From contig NZ_JAOSZE010000027.1 of NCBI RefSeq assembly GCF_025630775.1, forward strand, positions 1 to 64,000: a stretch of 64,000 bases of DNA, given 5' to 3'. This DNA is from Actinoplanes sp. KI2 (GTDB lineage: Bacteria; Actinomycetota; Actinomycetes; Mycobacteriales; Micromonosporaceae). Below the pieces are notes generated by a model, which saw nothing but the letters and a program-made list of their open reading frames with translations, ran no database searches and was not told the origin of the DNA. Made by a program: the position numbers and the translations under genes. Shown here in pieces: positions 9,101-17,016 of the stretch (positions within the stretch are counted from its first letter, which is position 1; each line of letters opens with the position of its first letter).

Positions 9101-9699
9101 CCCTCGCCCATCTCGACCAGGCGCTCGCCCTGCACCGCGAGGCGGGCAGCCGGGAGGGCGAGGCGGACACCCTGAACAACATCGCCCAGGTGCATTGCAG
9201 CGCGGGACGGTACGCCGAGGCCAGGCGTCTCGCCCAGGCCAGCGCGGCGATGGCGGCGGAGACGGGCGACGAGCGGGTCGAGGCGGACGCGCACAACACG
9301 ATGGGCGCGGTCGAGCGGGCCGGTGCGGACCTGGCCGCGGCCGTCGCCGAGCACTCGACGGCGCTGCGTCTGGCGCGGTCGGCCGGCTACCGGCAGGGCC
9401 AGGCCGACGCCCTGATCGGCCTCGCCGACGCGCGGCGCGGGCTCGGTCGCCGGGACGAGGCCCGGGCGACCGCCGAGGACGCCTTGGCCATCACCCGGCG
9501 TACCGGTTATCGGATCCTGGAGGCCGACGCGCTCGCCGCGCTCGCCGGGGTCGAGATGGCCGAGGGCGCCGTCGATGCCGCCAAGTCCCACGCCGCGGAG
9601 GCGTTGGCGATCTACCGGGCCGGCGGACATCGGCGCGGCGAGGCGGCCGTCGGTCCGTTGCTCGCGTCCCTCGCCGGTCCGTCGTCCGGGGGACTGTGA
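6193..9699 (+). CDS. AfsR/SARP-family transcriptional regulator with NB-ARC and TPR domains
   Basis: The 1168-aa protein has the full AfsR layout. An OmpR-type DNA-binding domain occupies residues about 1-95, followed by a bacterial transcriptional activation domain to about 250 (LDEARHAPDD...). An NB-ARC ATPase follows at about 340-640, with Walker A GGSAGVGKTA, Walker B RRTLIVLDNA and the SRDRLTGL sensor segment. C-terminal TPR repeats run from about 800 to 1150. Such regulators activate secondary metabolism in actinomycetes. GGAGG sits 6 nt before the ATG. Two in-frame tandem repeats (6985-7188 and 8284-8445) lengthen the linkers before and after the ATPase module. A lipoprotein gene follows 67 bp downstream. 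It is not adjacent to the biosynthetic clusters here, so its targets are unknown. Confidence 0.92.
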   Translation: MQLRLLGTVEAQARGRRIVLGPRKQRLVLAVLALEVNRPVSIERLVELAWPIAPPRTAEHAIRVCVSGLRTALAGAGVGAAEAGVRTHGTGYLLRTDALSIDVHRFRALLDEARHAPDDRIRVSILDRALALWSGPPLAGTVPIESYDRLCAGLDEVHRSAVADQIDARLRLGHHHELVADLTTLVAADPLDERRLGQLMLALHRAGRAGEALAAYQVGRRRLAEQLGADPGAELRRLHLAILRDEPALRPAASLMGAPGPGGPAEVAAAAGAGEPVAARPAEVAATAGAGEPVAARPAEVTATAGAGEPAAGRPAEVAATAGAGELAPGRPPAPAQLPAAVAGFTGRAAALAELDALLDAAAGGLAMAIAVIGGSAGVGKTALAVRWALQRRDRFPDGQLYVDLGGYAPGGTPMRPHQALARMLRALGVAPEEIPLDPAEAGAHYRSLLADRRTLIVLDNANTPDQVRPLLPAGPGCLVLVTSRDRLTGLTARDGARPLTLGVLTPGEARALLATLIDADRVAAEPDATAELARLCGYLPLALRIAAANLAGQQRRSVAQQVAELRAGDRLGMLQVDGDEHAAVRASFDLSYAALAPETRRLFRLASLAPGADFTAPAAAALSAADLADTAAALGRLVNAHLLDEPRPGRFAMHDLLRLYARQLADAEDGAERDAAAGRLEAFCLAGVDAAARVLYPQMQRLPLDPRMQRLPLDPRMQRLPLDPQMQRPPPDPRMQRLPLDPQMQRLPLDVATPAEPLDHATALAWLEDERPNLVAVVGAAADAGRPAAWLLTDALRGYFWMRRYADDWLAVGEAALAAAVAAADAPGQAAAHLCLAQANRWLTRHDAAVHHFVEARDRARAAGWPEGEAAAVGSIANLYRDQGRLAESADHHRAALAIFERTGALAGQAVSLGNLGNVLFESGRLDEAIEHLRTSLRVYERIGARNARGHILNSLGCTYHALGRLDDALAHLDQALALHREAGSREGEADTLNNIAQVHCSAGRYAEARRLAQASAAMAAETGDERVEADAHNTMGAVERAGADLAAAVAEHSTALRLARSAGYRQGQADALIGLADARRGLGRRDEARATAEDALAITRRTGYRILEADALAALAGVEMAEGAVDAAKSHAAEALAIYRAGGHRRGEAAVGPLLASLAGPSSGGL
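6985..7188 (+). repeat. Four 51-bp in-frame tandem repeats in the AfsR-type gene
   Basis: Four consecutive 51-bp units begin at 6985, 7036, 7087 and 7138, each encoding a 17-residue variant of AEVAATAGAGEPVAARP. They form an Ala/Gly/Pro-rich linker between the activation domain and the ATPase domain. The DNA identity between units is high, pointing to recent slippage or unequal recombination. Confidence 0.9.
8284..8445 (+). repeat. Six 27-bp in-frame tandem repeats in the AfsR-type gene
   Basis: Six 27-bp units run without interruption and encode the nonapeptide PxMQRLPLD six times (one unit reads PQMQRPPPD). The array lies between the ATPase module and the TPR region. Units differ by only one to three bases, so copy number is probably variable between strains. 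Confidence 0.9.
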
Positions 9700-9766
9700 A
9701 CCGACTCTGATCCCGGTCGTGCACCCTGGGTGCCCCGGAGTCGCCGGGAACCGAAAGGGGAGACTC

Positions 9767-10336
9767 GTGGCACCTCCGATCGCCGTGGCGCGATGTGCAC
9801 TGCTTGTGGTGGCGGCCGGAGGTCTCACCGCCTGCTCGACCGGATCGCCCGTGTCCGCGGCCACCGCCGCCGGCGCCACCGCCGCCGGTGCCGCCGCCGG
9901 ACCTTCCACCACCGCCCGGACCACCGACAAGGCGTGCTCGGGCGGATTGTCCGGGCAGGAGTCTGGCGTTGTGCGCATCACCTGTGGTGGCCCGGCGACG
10001 ATTCGCATCACCGTCGGTGACGTCAGCCGGGTTCTGCACGGCGGGGAATGCCATGCGGCCGGTGGCGTGTGGAGCGCAGCGGTGGGGGTGATCATCGACG
10101 CGACCGGCGTGCACGGCAAGTACGCCGGGCCGCCGGTGAGCAACGTCGTGGTCAACGACACGGCCACGCCGGGACGCGGGACGATCCAGTCCATGCTGGA
10201 CGGCAAGCTCTACTTCGTACTGGGCGATGCGGTCATGAAGGTCTCGGCCGACCGCAAGAGCGCCCATCTCGAGGGGAGGAGCGACCGTGCGTCCGACGCT
10301 CCCGGCGCCAAGCTCACCGTCAGCGTCACCTGTTGA
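9767..10336 (+). CDS. Hypothetical lipoprotein
   Basis: From GTG 9767 (AAAGGGGAGA upstream) the product is 189 aa. It has a signal peptide ending in the lipobox LTAC (Cys about 21), an Ala/Thr-rich linker, then a small domain with four further Cys (KACSGG, ITCGG, GGECHAAGG, SVTC end) that may form disulfides. It resembles small mycobacterial/actinomycete surface lipoproteins of the LpqH type in size and layout, but I could not assign a family with certainty. The gene follows the AfsR-type regulator on the same strand and converges on the MFS gene, with a 12-bp gap. Confidence 0.7.
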   Translation: MAPPIAVARCALLVVAAGGLTACSTGSPVSAATAAGATAAGAAAGPSTTARTTDKACSGGLSGQESGVVRITCGGPATIRITVGDVSRVLHGGECHAAGGVWSAAVGVIIDATGVHGKYAGPPVSNVVVNDTATPGRGTIQSMLDGKLYFVLGDAVMKVSADRKSAHLEGRSDRASDAPGAKLTVSVTC

Positions 10337-10348
10337 CGGGTCGAAGGG

Positions 10349-11692
10349 CTAGGCCGGTTCGGGCACGCTCTGGTCCGACGGCACCAGCACGGTGTCGTCG
10401 GTCCTCCGCTCTCGTCGAGTGGTCAGCGCCAGCACCGGCACCAGTGCGACTCCGAAGGCCGCCGCGCCGACGATCACGTAGTACGGCGCGAAGACGTTCT
10501 TGGTCGACTCCTCGATCAGCCCATACACGTAGGGGCCGACGAAGCCGCCGGTGATGCCCAGCATGTTGATGAAGGCGAGGCCGGCGGCCGCGACCAGCCC
10601 GGACATCCGCGACATGGCGACCGACCAGAACAGCGGTAGCGCGCCCAGGGCGAAGAAGCTGGACAGGAAGATCAGGAAGACGCTGAACAGGGCGTTGGTG
10701 GAGAACAGGAAGGTGGTCATGACGGCCAGCACGCCGGCCGTGCAAACACCGATCAGCGCGACCTCGTGGCCGAAACGGCGTTTCATCCAGGGGAAGAACA
10801 GGACCCCGACGAGGCCGGTGACTCCGCCGCCGCCCGCGACCAGCCCGATCACGAACGGGCTCTTCAGCCCGAGCTGCTGCAGCAGCGACGGGAAGTTGAA
10901 GCCCACACCGGAGCTGATCGCCTGGTTGATGAAGTAGATCGCGGCGAGCATGAGCACCACCGGGCGGCCGAACGCCAGGCGCAGTGTGGTGCGGAGCCGG
11001 GGCTTGTGCGGCGCGTCCGGGCCGACGGCCCGTTCGGTGAGGATCGCGGCTTCCGGTGCCGTGAGCCATTTCGCGTCGGCGGGCTTGTTCGGCAGGGTGA
11101 ACCAGACGAGGACGCCGACGAGAACCGTGAAGAGCCCCTCGACCAGGAACATGATCTGCCAGCCGTGCAGCCCGGCGAGGCCGTTCAACTCCATCAGTGC
11201 CCCGCCCAGCGGGGAGCCGATGAAGACGGCGACACAGGGCGCGACGTAGATCAGGCCCACCATCGTCACGCGGTGCTTCTGCGAGAACCACACCGTGATC
11301 ATGAACATCAGGGCGGGGAAGAGGCCCGCTTCCGTGGCGCCGAGCGCCAGCCGCAGCAGGTAGAACGACATTTCATTGTGTACGAACATCATGGCGGCCG
11401 AAACCAGGCCCCAGGTGATCGCGATCCGGGTGATCCAGATTCGCGGGCCGATCCGGTAGAGAATCATGTTGCTCGGCACTTCGAGCATGGCATAGCTCAG
11501 AAAGAAAAGACCCGCGCCCAACCCGTACGCCGCCACGCTGATCCCGACGTCGGCGCCCAATGCGGTTTTTGCCAGCGCGATGTTCGACCGGTCTATGTAG
11601 GACATGAAATAGGCGATACCGAGCACCGGCAGCAGCCGGGTCACCACTTTTCTGGTCGCCTGCTGGTGCAGGACGTCTGAGGCGTTCGTCAT
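10349..11692 (-). CDS. MFS transporter, ACS (anion:cation symporter) type
   Basis: The 447-aa protein has about 12 hydrophobic helices with the central loop near residues 195-245. The N-terminal GIAYFMSYIDRSNIALA segment is characteristic of the ACS family of MFS permeases (substrates such as organic acids, phthalate or 4-hydroxyphenylacetate). Start ATG 11692 has GGAGG 6 nt upstream. The gene is divergent from a TetR regulator, and its promoter abuts an operator palindrome that also occurs at the nearby carboxylesterase gene. It therefore probably imports an ester or the acid released from one. Confidence 0.88.
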   Translation of the reverse strand: MTNASDVLHQQATRKVVTRLLPVLGIAYFMSYIDRSNIALAKTALGADVGISVAAYGLGAGLFFLSYAMLEVPSNMILYRIGPRIWITRIAITWGLVSAAMMFVHNEMSFYLLRLALGATEAGLFPALMFMITVWFSQKHRVTMVGLIYVAPCVAVFIGSPLGGALMELNGLAGLHGWQIMFLVEGLFTVLVGVLVWFTLPNKPADAKWLTAPEAAILTERAVGPDAPHKPRLRTTLRLAFGRPVVLMLAAIYFINQAISSGVGFNFPSLLQQLGLKSPFVIGLVAGGGGVTGLVGVLFFPWMKRRFGHEVALIGVCTAGVLAVMTTFLFSTNALFSVFLIFLSSFFALGALPLFWSVAMSRMSGLVAAAGLAFINMLGITGGFVGPYVYGLIEESTKNVFAPYYVIVGAAAFGVALVPVLALTTRRERRTDDTVLVPSDQSVPEPA

Positions 11693-11766
11693 CGGGGTCC
11701 TCCGGGGAGTCGGTGATCTCCGCACTGGGGCGCCGCCAGTGCCTTGTAAGAAGGCCTCCTAGCTGC

Positions 11767-11812
11767 GATACTACGGAGTATCACGTTAAGCGTCATCGAT
11801 GTGGTGTGTCAA
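11767..11812 (-). promoter_or_regulatory. Promoter and TetR operator of the MFS gene
   Basis: On the minus strand a consensus -35 TTGACA (11812-11807) is followed after 18 bp by TAACGT (11788-11783). Directly downstream, at the expected transcription start, lies the perfect palindrome GATACT-ACGG-AGTATC (11767-11782). The same ATACT-N4-AGTAT core recurs at 12537-12550. A repressor bound here would block the MFS promoter. The adjacent TetR is the obvious candidate (inference). Confidence 0.75.
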
Positions 11813-11867
11813 CCGTCACAGCGCGACGGAGGCCAGCTAGCCTGGTTCGGACGAGCAGGAGGGTGCC

Positions 11868-12494
11868 GTGGACGCGAGCCCCGATGTGGTGGCCGATGCG
11901 AGGACCAGAATCCTCGACGCGGCGGCCGAGGCGTTCACCCGTGACGGGTTCGCCAGCACGACGATCGACGACATCGCCCGTGATGTCGGGGCCACCAAGG
12001 GCCTGGTCTACTACCATTTCCGCTCGAAGTTCGACATCCTCCTCGCGGTGTACGGGGAGGGTATGCGGCGAGTCCGCGAGCGGGTCGAGCCGCATGCCAC
12101 CGGGCCCGGGACCGGGCGCGAACGACTGACGGCGATGTCGATAGCCCACGAGCTCAACCTGATGGAGGGCCTCGCCTATCACAACGTCGTGCACCAGGCG
12201 GTGCGCGGCGAGGCGTCCACGGCGCTCAAGGCCCACCAGCGCGACACGCTGCACGGGCTGAACCGCCTGCGCAGCGACTACGAGGAGATGTTCCACCGCG
12301 TGGTCGTCGAGGGCATTGAGGACGGTTCGCTGCGCGGGGTCGACCCGGCGCTCGCCACCCGGACCCTGCTCAGCAACCTCAACGCGGTCGACATGTGGTT
12401 TCGGAGGATCGACGGTCAGGGCGCCGATGAGGTGCAGGATCTGGCCCGCCGGATTGTCGACCTATTGATCGGCGGCCTTGCCGCGCCTCTTTAA
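11868..12494 (+). CDS. TetR/AcrR-family repressor of the MFS/esterase regulon
   Basis: The 208-aa regulator has an N-terminal TetR helix-turn-helix (ARTRILDAAAEAFTRDGF...TTIDDIARDVGATKGLVYYHF, residues about 10-55) and a ligand-binding C-terminal domain of the TetR_C type seen in regulators of aromatic/ester catabolism. GTG 11868 has AGGAGG 7 nt upstream. It is divergent from the MFS gene and upstream of the carboxylesterase; matched palindromes sit at both promoters. It is probably autoregulated through the site at 11767-11782. Confidence 0.9.
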   Translation: MDASPDVVADARTRILDAAAEAFTRDGFASTTIDDIARDVGATKGLVYYHFRSKFDILLAVYGEGMRRVRERVEPHATGPGTGRERLTAMSIAHELNLMEGLAYHNVVHQAVRGEASTALKAHQRDTLHGLNRLRSDYEEMFHRVVVEGIEDGSLRGVDPALATRTLLSNLNAVDMWFRRIDGQGADEVQDLARRIVDLLIGGLAAPL

Positions 12495-12511
12495 AGATCG
12501 AAGATTATCAA

Positions 12512-12551
12512 TTGACTAACGGCGGATCCGAACTACATACTGCCGAGTATG
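12512..12551 (+). promoter_or_regulatory. Leaderless promoter with overlapping TetR operator for the carboxylesterase
   Basis: TTGACT (12512-12517) and TACATA (12534-12539) are spaced 16 bp apart, which places the transcription start at or next to the ATG at 12549. The palindrome CATACT-GCCG-AGTATG (12536-12551) overlaps the -10 element and includes the start codon. No ribosome-binding site precedes the ATG, consistent with leaderless translation. The surrounding 12490-12590 DNA is markedly richer in AT than its neighbours. Confidence 0.7.
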
Positions 12552-14165
12552 TCCAATGAAGAGGTGGTAAATTCAACGTATCGGCGGCGTATTCTTGCCC
12601 TCGCCGCGGGCATCTGCGCCATCGCGATCGCGTGGCCGGCCTCCGCGAGTACGGCCGCCGCGCGCCCACGGGCGGCCGACCCCGCCATCGTCACCACCGA
12701 CACCGGCCGGGTGCGCGGCGTGGTCACCACCGACCGGCGCACCTTCTCCGGTATCCCGTACGCCGCCCCACCGGTCGGCGCCCTGCGATGGAAGCCGCCC
12801 CAGCCCGCGACGGCCTGGAGCGGAATCCGGGACGCGAGCCGGCCGGGCGCCGCCTGTGCGCAGCCGAACCGGGCGGGCAGCAGCGAAGATTGCCTCTACC
12901 TGAACGTCACCACACCACCGGTCAGCAAAGGCTCCGGGCTCCCGGTGATGGTGTGGATCCACGGCGGATCCCTCACCACCGGCGCCGGCAGCGACTACCC
13001 GGCGACCCGGCTCCTGGCCGGCGGCCCCATGCTGCTCGTCAGCATCAACTACCGGCTCGGCGCGCTCGGTTTCCTCGCGCATCCCGCGCTGGACAACGGA
13101 ACGGCCAAGTCCGGCGCCTTCGGCTTCGCCGACCAGACGGCCGCCCTGCGCTGGGTGCACCGCAACATCGCCGCGTTCGGCGGGGACCCGGGCAACGTCA
13201 CGCTCGCCGGTGAGTCGGCCGGAGCCGGCAGCACCTGTGCCCAACTCGCCTCGCCCGCGGCGGCCGGCCTGTTCCAGCGGGCCATCATCGAGAGCTCGCC
13301 CTGCATCAACAACGCGAAGGCGTTCCCCTGGTGGAAGCCGCTCGCCGAGTCCGAGAGCCTCGGGTTGCAGGCGGCGGCGAAGTTCGGGTGCGCCAACGCC
13401 GCGGCCGCGGCCGCCTGCCTGCGGAAGGTCCCGGTCGCCACCCTGCTCGCCGCGGCCGTGCCCTCGTCGGAGGTCGCGTTCCCGCCGGGCTTCGGCGGCG
13501 ACGTCCTCCCGGAGGACCCCGGCGTGGCCGTGTCCTCCGGACGCTTCAACCGGGTGCCCGTGATCCACGGCGGGACCCGCGACGAGCACCGCCTCTTCAT
13601 CGCCATCCAGGAACTGACCACCGGCACGCCGATGACCGCCGCCGACTACACCACCGCGATCCGCACCTATTTCGGCGCCGACGCCGACGCGATCCTCGCG
13701 GAGTACCCGCTGTCCTCGTTCGGCTCACCGAGCCTGGCCACGGCAACCGTGTTCACCGACGGCGCCTGGTCCTGCCCGGCGCTGCGCACCGAGCAGGCGT
13801 TCGCGAGATGGGTGCCGACCTTCGTGTACGAGTTCGCCGACGAGAACGCGCCGGTCTTCGCGGGCACGGAGTCGGTGAGCTTCCCGCAGGGCGCCTACCA
13901 CGCCTCCGAACTGCAGTACCTGTTCTCCGGCGATGTCTTCCCCGACGTGCTCAGCCCTCAGCAGACCCAGCTGTCGCAACAGATGGTGCGCTACTGGGTG
14001 CGTTTCGCGACGATCGGAGTACCCGTCAGCGCGGGCTCACCGATGTGGCCGGCGTTCTTCCCGATGTCCACCCAGGTCCTGTCCCTCGCGCCGGGGGCGA
14101 ACGGCATCAAGGCGGCCGACCTGAGTGCGGAGCACAACTGCGCCTTCTGGGCGCAGCACTTCTGA
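12549..14165 (+). CDS. Secreted type-B carboxylesterase
   Basis: The 538-aa enzyme has an N-terminal signal sequence (hydrophobic residues about 15-33, AxA-like cleavage ASAST) and a type-B carboxylesterase domain. The signature SEDCLYLNV is at 112-120 and the nucleophile motif GESAGAG places the catalytic Ser at about 223. The oxyanion motif HGGS is at 138-141, and the GTRDEHRLF and QGAYHASELQYLF segments supply the expected acid and His. It should hydrolyse carboxylic esters outside the cytoplasm. The start coincides with a probable operator and transcription start (12512-12551). It is likely co-regulated with the MFS importer. Confidence 0.9.
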   Translation: MSNEEVVNSTYRRRILALAAGICAIAIAWPASASTAAARPRAADPAIVTTDTGRVRGVVTTDRRTFSGIPYAAPPVGALRWKPPQPATAWSGIRDASRPGAACAQPNRAGSSEDCLYLNVTTPPVSKGSGLPVMVWIHGGSLTTGAGSDYPATRLLAGGPMLLVSINYRLGALGFLAHPALDNGTAKSGAFGFADQTAALRWVHRNIAAFGGDPGNVTLAGESAGAGSTCAQLASPAAAGLFQRAIIESSPCINNAKAFPWWKPLAESESLGLQAAAKFGCANAAAAAACLRKVPVATLLAAAVPSSEVAFPPGFGGDVLPEDPGVAVSSGRFNRVPVIHGGTRDEHRLFIAIQELTTGTPMTAADYTTAIRTYFGADADAILAEYPLSSFGSPSLATATVFTDGAWSCPALRTEQAFARWVPTFVYEFADENAPVFAGTESVSFPQGAYHASELQYLFSGDVFPDVLSPQQTQLSQQMVRYWVRFATIGVPVSAGSPMWPAFFPMSTQVLSLAPGANGIKAADLSAEHNCAFWAQHF

Positions 14166-14301
14166 CGCGATAGGGGAGTGCCGGTCGTGGTGCTCCCCTA
14201 CCGAAAGCGCGGCCCGGCGGCGGTCTGGGCGCGGCCGATCGCCCGGCTCCGCCGCACCCCGGGGCATCCGCGCCGAGGCCGACGACACCGTCGTGGCTTG
14301 C

Positions 14302-15228
14302 CTAGCCCGCCGTCAGCACGATCTTTCCGCGCAGGCCGCCGGCCAGGACCCGCCGATGGGCGTCGGCCGCTTCGGTCAAGGGCATCGTGTCGGCCACGCG
14401 GGTGCGCAGCCCTCCGGCCGCCAGCTGCCCCACCAGGTCGGCCAGCAGGTCGCGGTCGAGCCGGATGAGTTGCAGGTCCTGGCGGATGCCGCGGGCCGGG
14501 ACGATGTCCGGCGTGGGCCGGGTGGCGACCACGACCCCCCTGTCCTTGACGGCGGCGGCCGCCGCGAGGCCGACCGGGACCGAGTCGAACACCGCGGGCA
14601 CCGGTCCCACCTTGGCCAGATCCGCCGAGCGAGAAATGATCTCGTGGGCGCCGAGGCTCCGCACCCATTCCTCATCCCCATCGCCGGCCTGCGCCAGGAC
14701 GCGGTAGCCGCCCTGAGCGGCGAGTTGGACGACGAAGCCGCCGACACCACCGCTGGCCCCGGTGACCAGGATGGGGCTGCCGGGCGGAAGCATGTCCAAT
14801 GCGATCAGTGCCAGCCCCTGCTGTGCGGTCTGGGCGTTGAGCGGAAGCGTGGACGCGGACACGAAGTCGACCCCGTCGGGCAACGGCACCAGCCAGCCGG
14901 CGTCGGCGGCGATGAGCTCGGCATAACCGCCGGGGGCACCCCGGGTCTGAAACCACGGGATCATCCCGACGACACGATCACCCACCCGGAACTCCGCCGC
15001 GCCGGGACCGACCGAGGCCACCTCGCCGGCAATATCCCACCCCGGCAGGAACGGCGGCATCACCGGACCGAGCGGGATCTCCCCGGTGGTGGCGGCGATA
15101 TCGGCCGGCTGCACACACACCGCGCGGACCCGGACGACCACCTGCCCGGGCCCCGCCTCGGGCTCGGGTAGTTCGGTCACCTGCAAGACTTCAGGGCCAC
15201 CAAGCGCGGCCGCAACGACCCCCAGCAC
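14302..15228 (-). CDS. Zinc-independent MDR-family NAD(P)H:quinone oxidoreductase
   Basis: The 308-aa protein is a medium-chain dehydrogenase/reductase of the quinone-oxidoreductase class. It begins with the GroES-like domain (GPEVLQVTELPEPEAGPGQVVVRVRA; PGWDIAGEV) and has the Rossmann motif VTGASGGVGGFVVQLA at about 153-168. The Cys/His zinc ligands of alcohol dehydrogenases are absent. The substrate is not predictable. It is followed by a short gap and a methyltransferase gene on the same strand. Confidence 0.88.
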   Translation of the reverse strand: MLGVVAAALGGPEVLQVTELPEPEAGPGQVVVRVRAVCVQPADIAATTGEIPLGPVMPPFLPGWDIAGEVASVGPGAAEFRVGDRVVGMIPWFQTRGAPGGYAELIAADAGWLVPLPDGVDFVSASTLPLNAQTAQQGLALIALDMLPPGSPILVTGASGGVGGFVVQLAAQGGYRVLAQAGDGDEEWVRSLGAHEIISRSADLAKVGPVPAVFDSVPVGLAAAAAVKDRGVVVATRPTPDIVPARGIRQDLQLIRLDRDLLADLVGQLAAGGLRTRVADTMPLTEAADAHRRVLAGGLRGKIVLTAG

Positions 15229-15267
15229 CCGTCCACTATAGACCCTGCCCCAGCGTTTGATCCCCCG

Positions 15268-16053
15268 TCACCGTTGCCGGCGGCGGGCGAGGAGCAAGGT
15301 CGTGACGATGGCGAGCGGCACCTCATCGCCGAACAGTTGCGTCAGGCCTTCCAGCAAGTCCCGGCGGGTCGAGGGCGGCAACATCCGGAATTGTGATCTG
15401 GTCTGGGCCAAGCCCAGGAAGTCGGCCGTCGGCACGCTCCGCTGACATTGGTAGTGGCGGCTCGCGCAACTCTCGAACGCGGCGTGCCCGGCCAGTTCGT
15501 CGCCCGGCCACTGGCGCCACACCTGCTCGGCGGTCACCGGCTCGTCGCTGATGACCACCGATGGCGCGTGCCGCGCGAACACCCGCAGCATGGCGGCTCG
15601 CAGGGCGGCCTCGGCGATCCGCTCGTTGTTCCAGAACAGGGCCAGCGTCGCGCCGCCCTCGAGCGCGTCCGCCGCCAGCGACCACCGCGTCTCGGGCACC
15701 GTCCAGTGCCAGGCCTCCCCGCTGAACAACAGGCCGAACCGCTCGGCCGGACGGAAATCCTCGAAGGTCGCCCGCACGACCTGGACGTCCGCGAACCGGG
15801 CAACGCGGCGGGCGAGAACGTCAGCCATGGCATCGTCCGGTTCCACGGCGACGACCGGCAGGCCTTTGGCGGCGAACGCCTCGGTGGCCCGGCCGGTACC
15901 CGCTCCGACATCCAGTGCCCGCAGGCCGCCGAGGCCGGGCCGGCCGTAGTTCACCACGTCATCGACCAGGGCGGCGGGGTACGCCGGGCGAACGCGATCG
16001 AACTCGCCGGCAACTTCGCCGAAGACCTGAGCGGGATTCCGGCGTTCCGTCAC
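15268..16053 (-). CDS. Class I SAM-dependent methyltransferase
   Basis: The roughly 261-aa protein has a methyltransferase fold with the SAM-binding motif ALDVGAGTGRATEAFA at about residue 48 and the acidic VVAVEPDDAM strand. The N-terminus (NPAQVFGEVAGEFDRVRPAYP) is typical of methyltransferase-11-type enzymes of actinobacteria. I prefer GTG 16053 (VTERRNP); an earlier GTG at 16077 adds eight residues. Neither has a convincing ribosome site. It lies 36 bp after the HEAT-repeat gene. The substrate is unknown. Confidence 0.82.
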   Translation of the reverse strand: MTERRNPAQVFGEVAGEFDRVRPAYPAALVDDVVNYGRPGLGGLRALDVGAGTGRATEAFAAKGLPVVAVEPDDAMADVLARRVARFADVQVVRATFEDFRPAERFGLLFSGEAWHWTVPETRWSLAADALEGGATLALFWNNERIAEAALRAAMLRVFARHAPSVVISDEPVTAEQVWRQWPGDELAGHAAFESCASRHYQCQRSVPTADFLGLAQTRSQFRMLPPSTRRDLLEGLTQLFGDEVPLAIVTTLLLARRRQR

Positions 16054-16089
16054 GGCAGCAGGATAGCCGGGATCCACATTGGTCAGCGG

Positions 16090-16989
16090 TCAGTCGGCGT
16101 GGTGTTCCCGCCACCAGGCGTGCAGGCGTCGGGCCATGCCGGAGGTGTCGGCGTGATCGGGCGACATGCCGAAGCGGTCGCGGATTTCGTCGTCGAGCAT
16201 GCAGCGCAGGTCCTCGGCCTCGGCCTCCTGGGCGAGGGCGGTCAGCAGCGAGCCGATCATGCTGTCGTACTCGCCGGGGTCCTTGCCGGGATCGGCGACG
16301 CCGCGGAAGTCCCAGTCGTTGAGCAGCCGCCGGGCTTGTCTGATTGCCGCCTGGTGTGCGGTGGCCATCGCCCGGATCTGCTCGTCCGGATCGGTCGCGA
16401 GCTGGGCGGTCAGCCGGGTCATCGCCTCCGTGTCGAGGGCCGGGACCTCGCGGGTGACCGCGTACAGCGCGTAATAGCGGGTGTCGGCGTCCTCGTCCCG
16501 GCAGAGCCGGAGCAGAGCGTCGGCGGCGTCCGGCGGCACGTCAGCCGGTTCGAGCAGGGCGGGCAGGGCCGCGGCGACGTGGAACCGGACCCGCCAGTCA
16601 GGGTGCCCGGCCAGGGCGAGCACCTCGGGCAGGGCCTCGCGGGCCTGGTGATAGCCCAGGGCGGAGACGATCCAGCGCAGCACGCCGGGCTCCGGCTCGC
16701 TCCGCAGAGCCGAGCGCAGCAGCGGGACCGTCTCGCCGCGGAACGGCCGGTGGCCGTCCGGCTGTTGTTCCGGGCCGAGCTCGCGCAGAATCCGTACGCC
16801 CAGCTCCCGCCGTACGGGGTCGCGGTCGCGCACGAGTGCGGCGGCGCTGTCGAACACCTGCCGAACCGGCCGGTTGTGCAACGCGCCCAGGGACGGCAGC
16901 GGCGTCTCCGGGTCGTCGTCCTCGACCTCCCGCAGCGCCAGGCCCAGCAGCACCTCGACCGGGAGTTCGACTCTACCCACCGTACCCAC
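16090..16989 (-). CDS. HEAT-repeat protein
   Basis: The 299-aa protein consists largely of HEAT-type helical repeats (for example RRELGVRILRELG, PGVLRWIVSALGYH, WRVRFHVAAALPALL, ADTRYYALYAVTREV), ending in a short DRFGMSPD tail. Such proteins are scaffolds, and no catalytic motif is visible. It is the middle of a minus-strand run between a kinase and a methyltransferase. No function can be assigned. Confidence 0.78.
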   Translation of the reverse strand: MGTVGRVELPVEVLLGLALREVEDDDPETPLPSLGALHNRPVRQVFDSAAALVRDRDPVRRELGVRILRELGPEQQPDGHRPFRGETVPLLRSALRSEPEPGVLRWIVSALGYHQAREALPEVLALAGHPDWRVRFHVAAALPALLEPADVPPDAADALLRLCRDEDADTRYYALYAVTREVPALDTEAMTRLTAQLATDPDEQIRAMATAHQAAIRQARRLLNDWDFRGVADPGKDPGEYDSMIGSLLTALAQEAEAEDLRCMLDDEIRDRFGMSPDHADTSGMARRLHAWWREHHAD

Positions 16990-17016
16990 CCCAAGTTTTG
17001 ATCTTGGAGGGCGAAT

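Noticed and set aside
6205-10206. Open frame of over 1300 codons on the minus strand across the AfsR-type gene
   Set aside because: It has no domain, no ribosome site, and a composition dominated by Gly/Arg/Val/Ala; it mirrors the GC-rich codon pattern of the real plus-strand gene.
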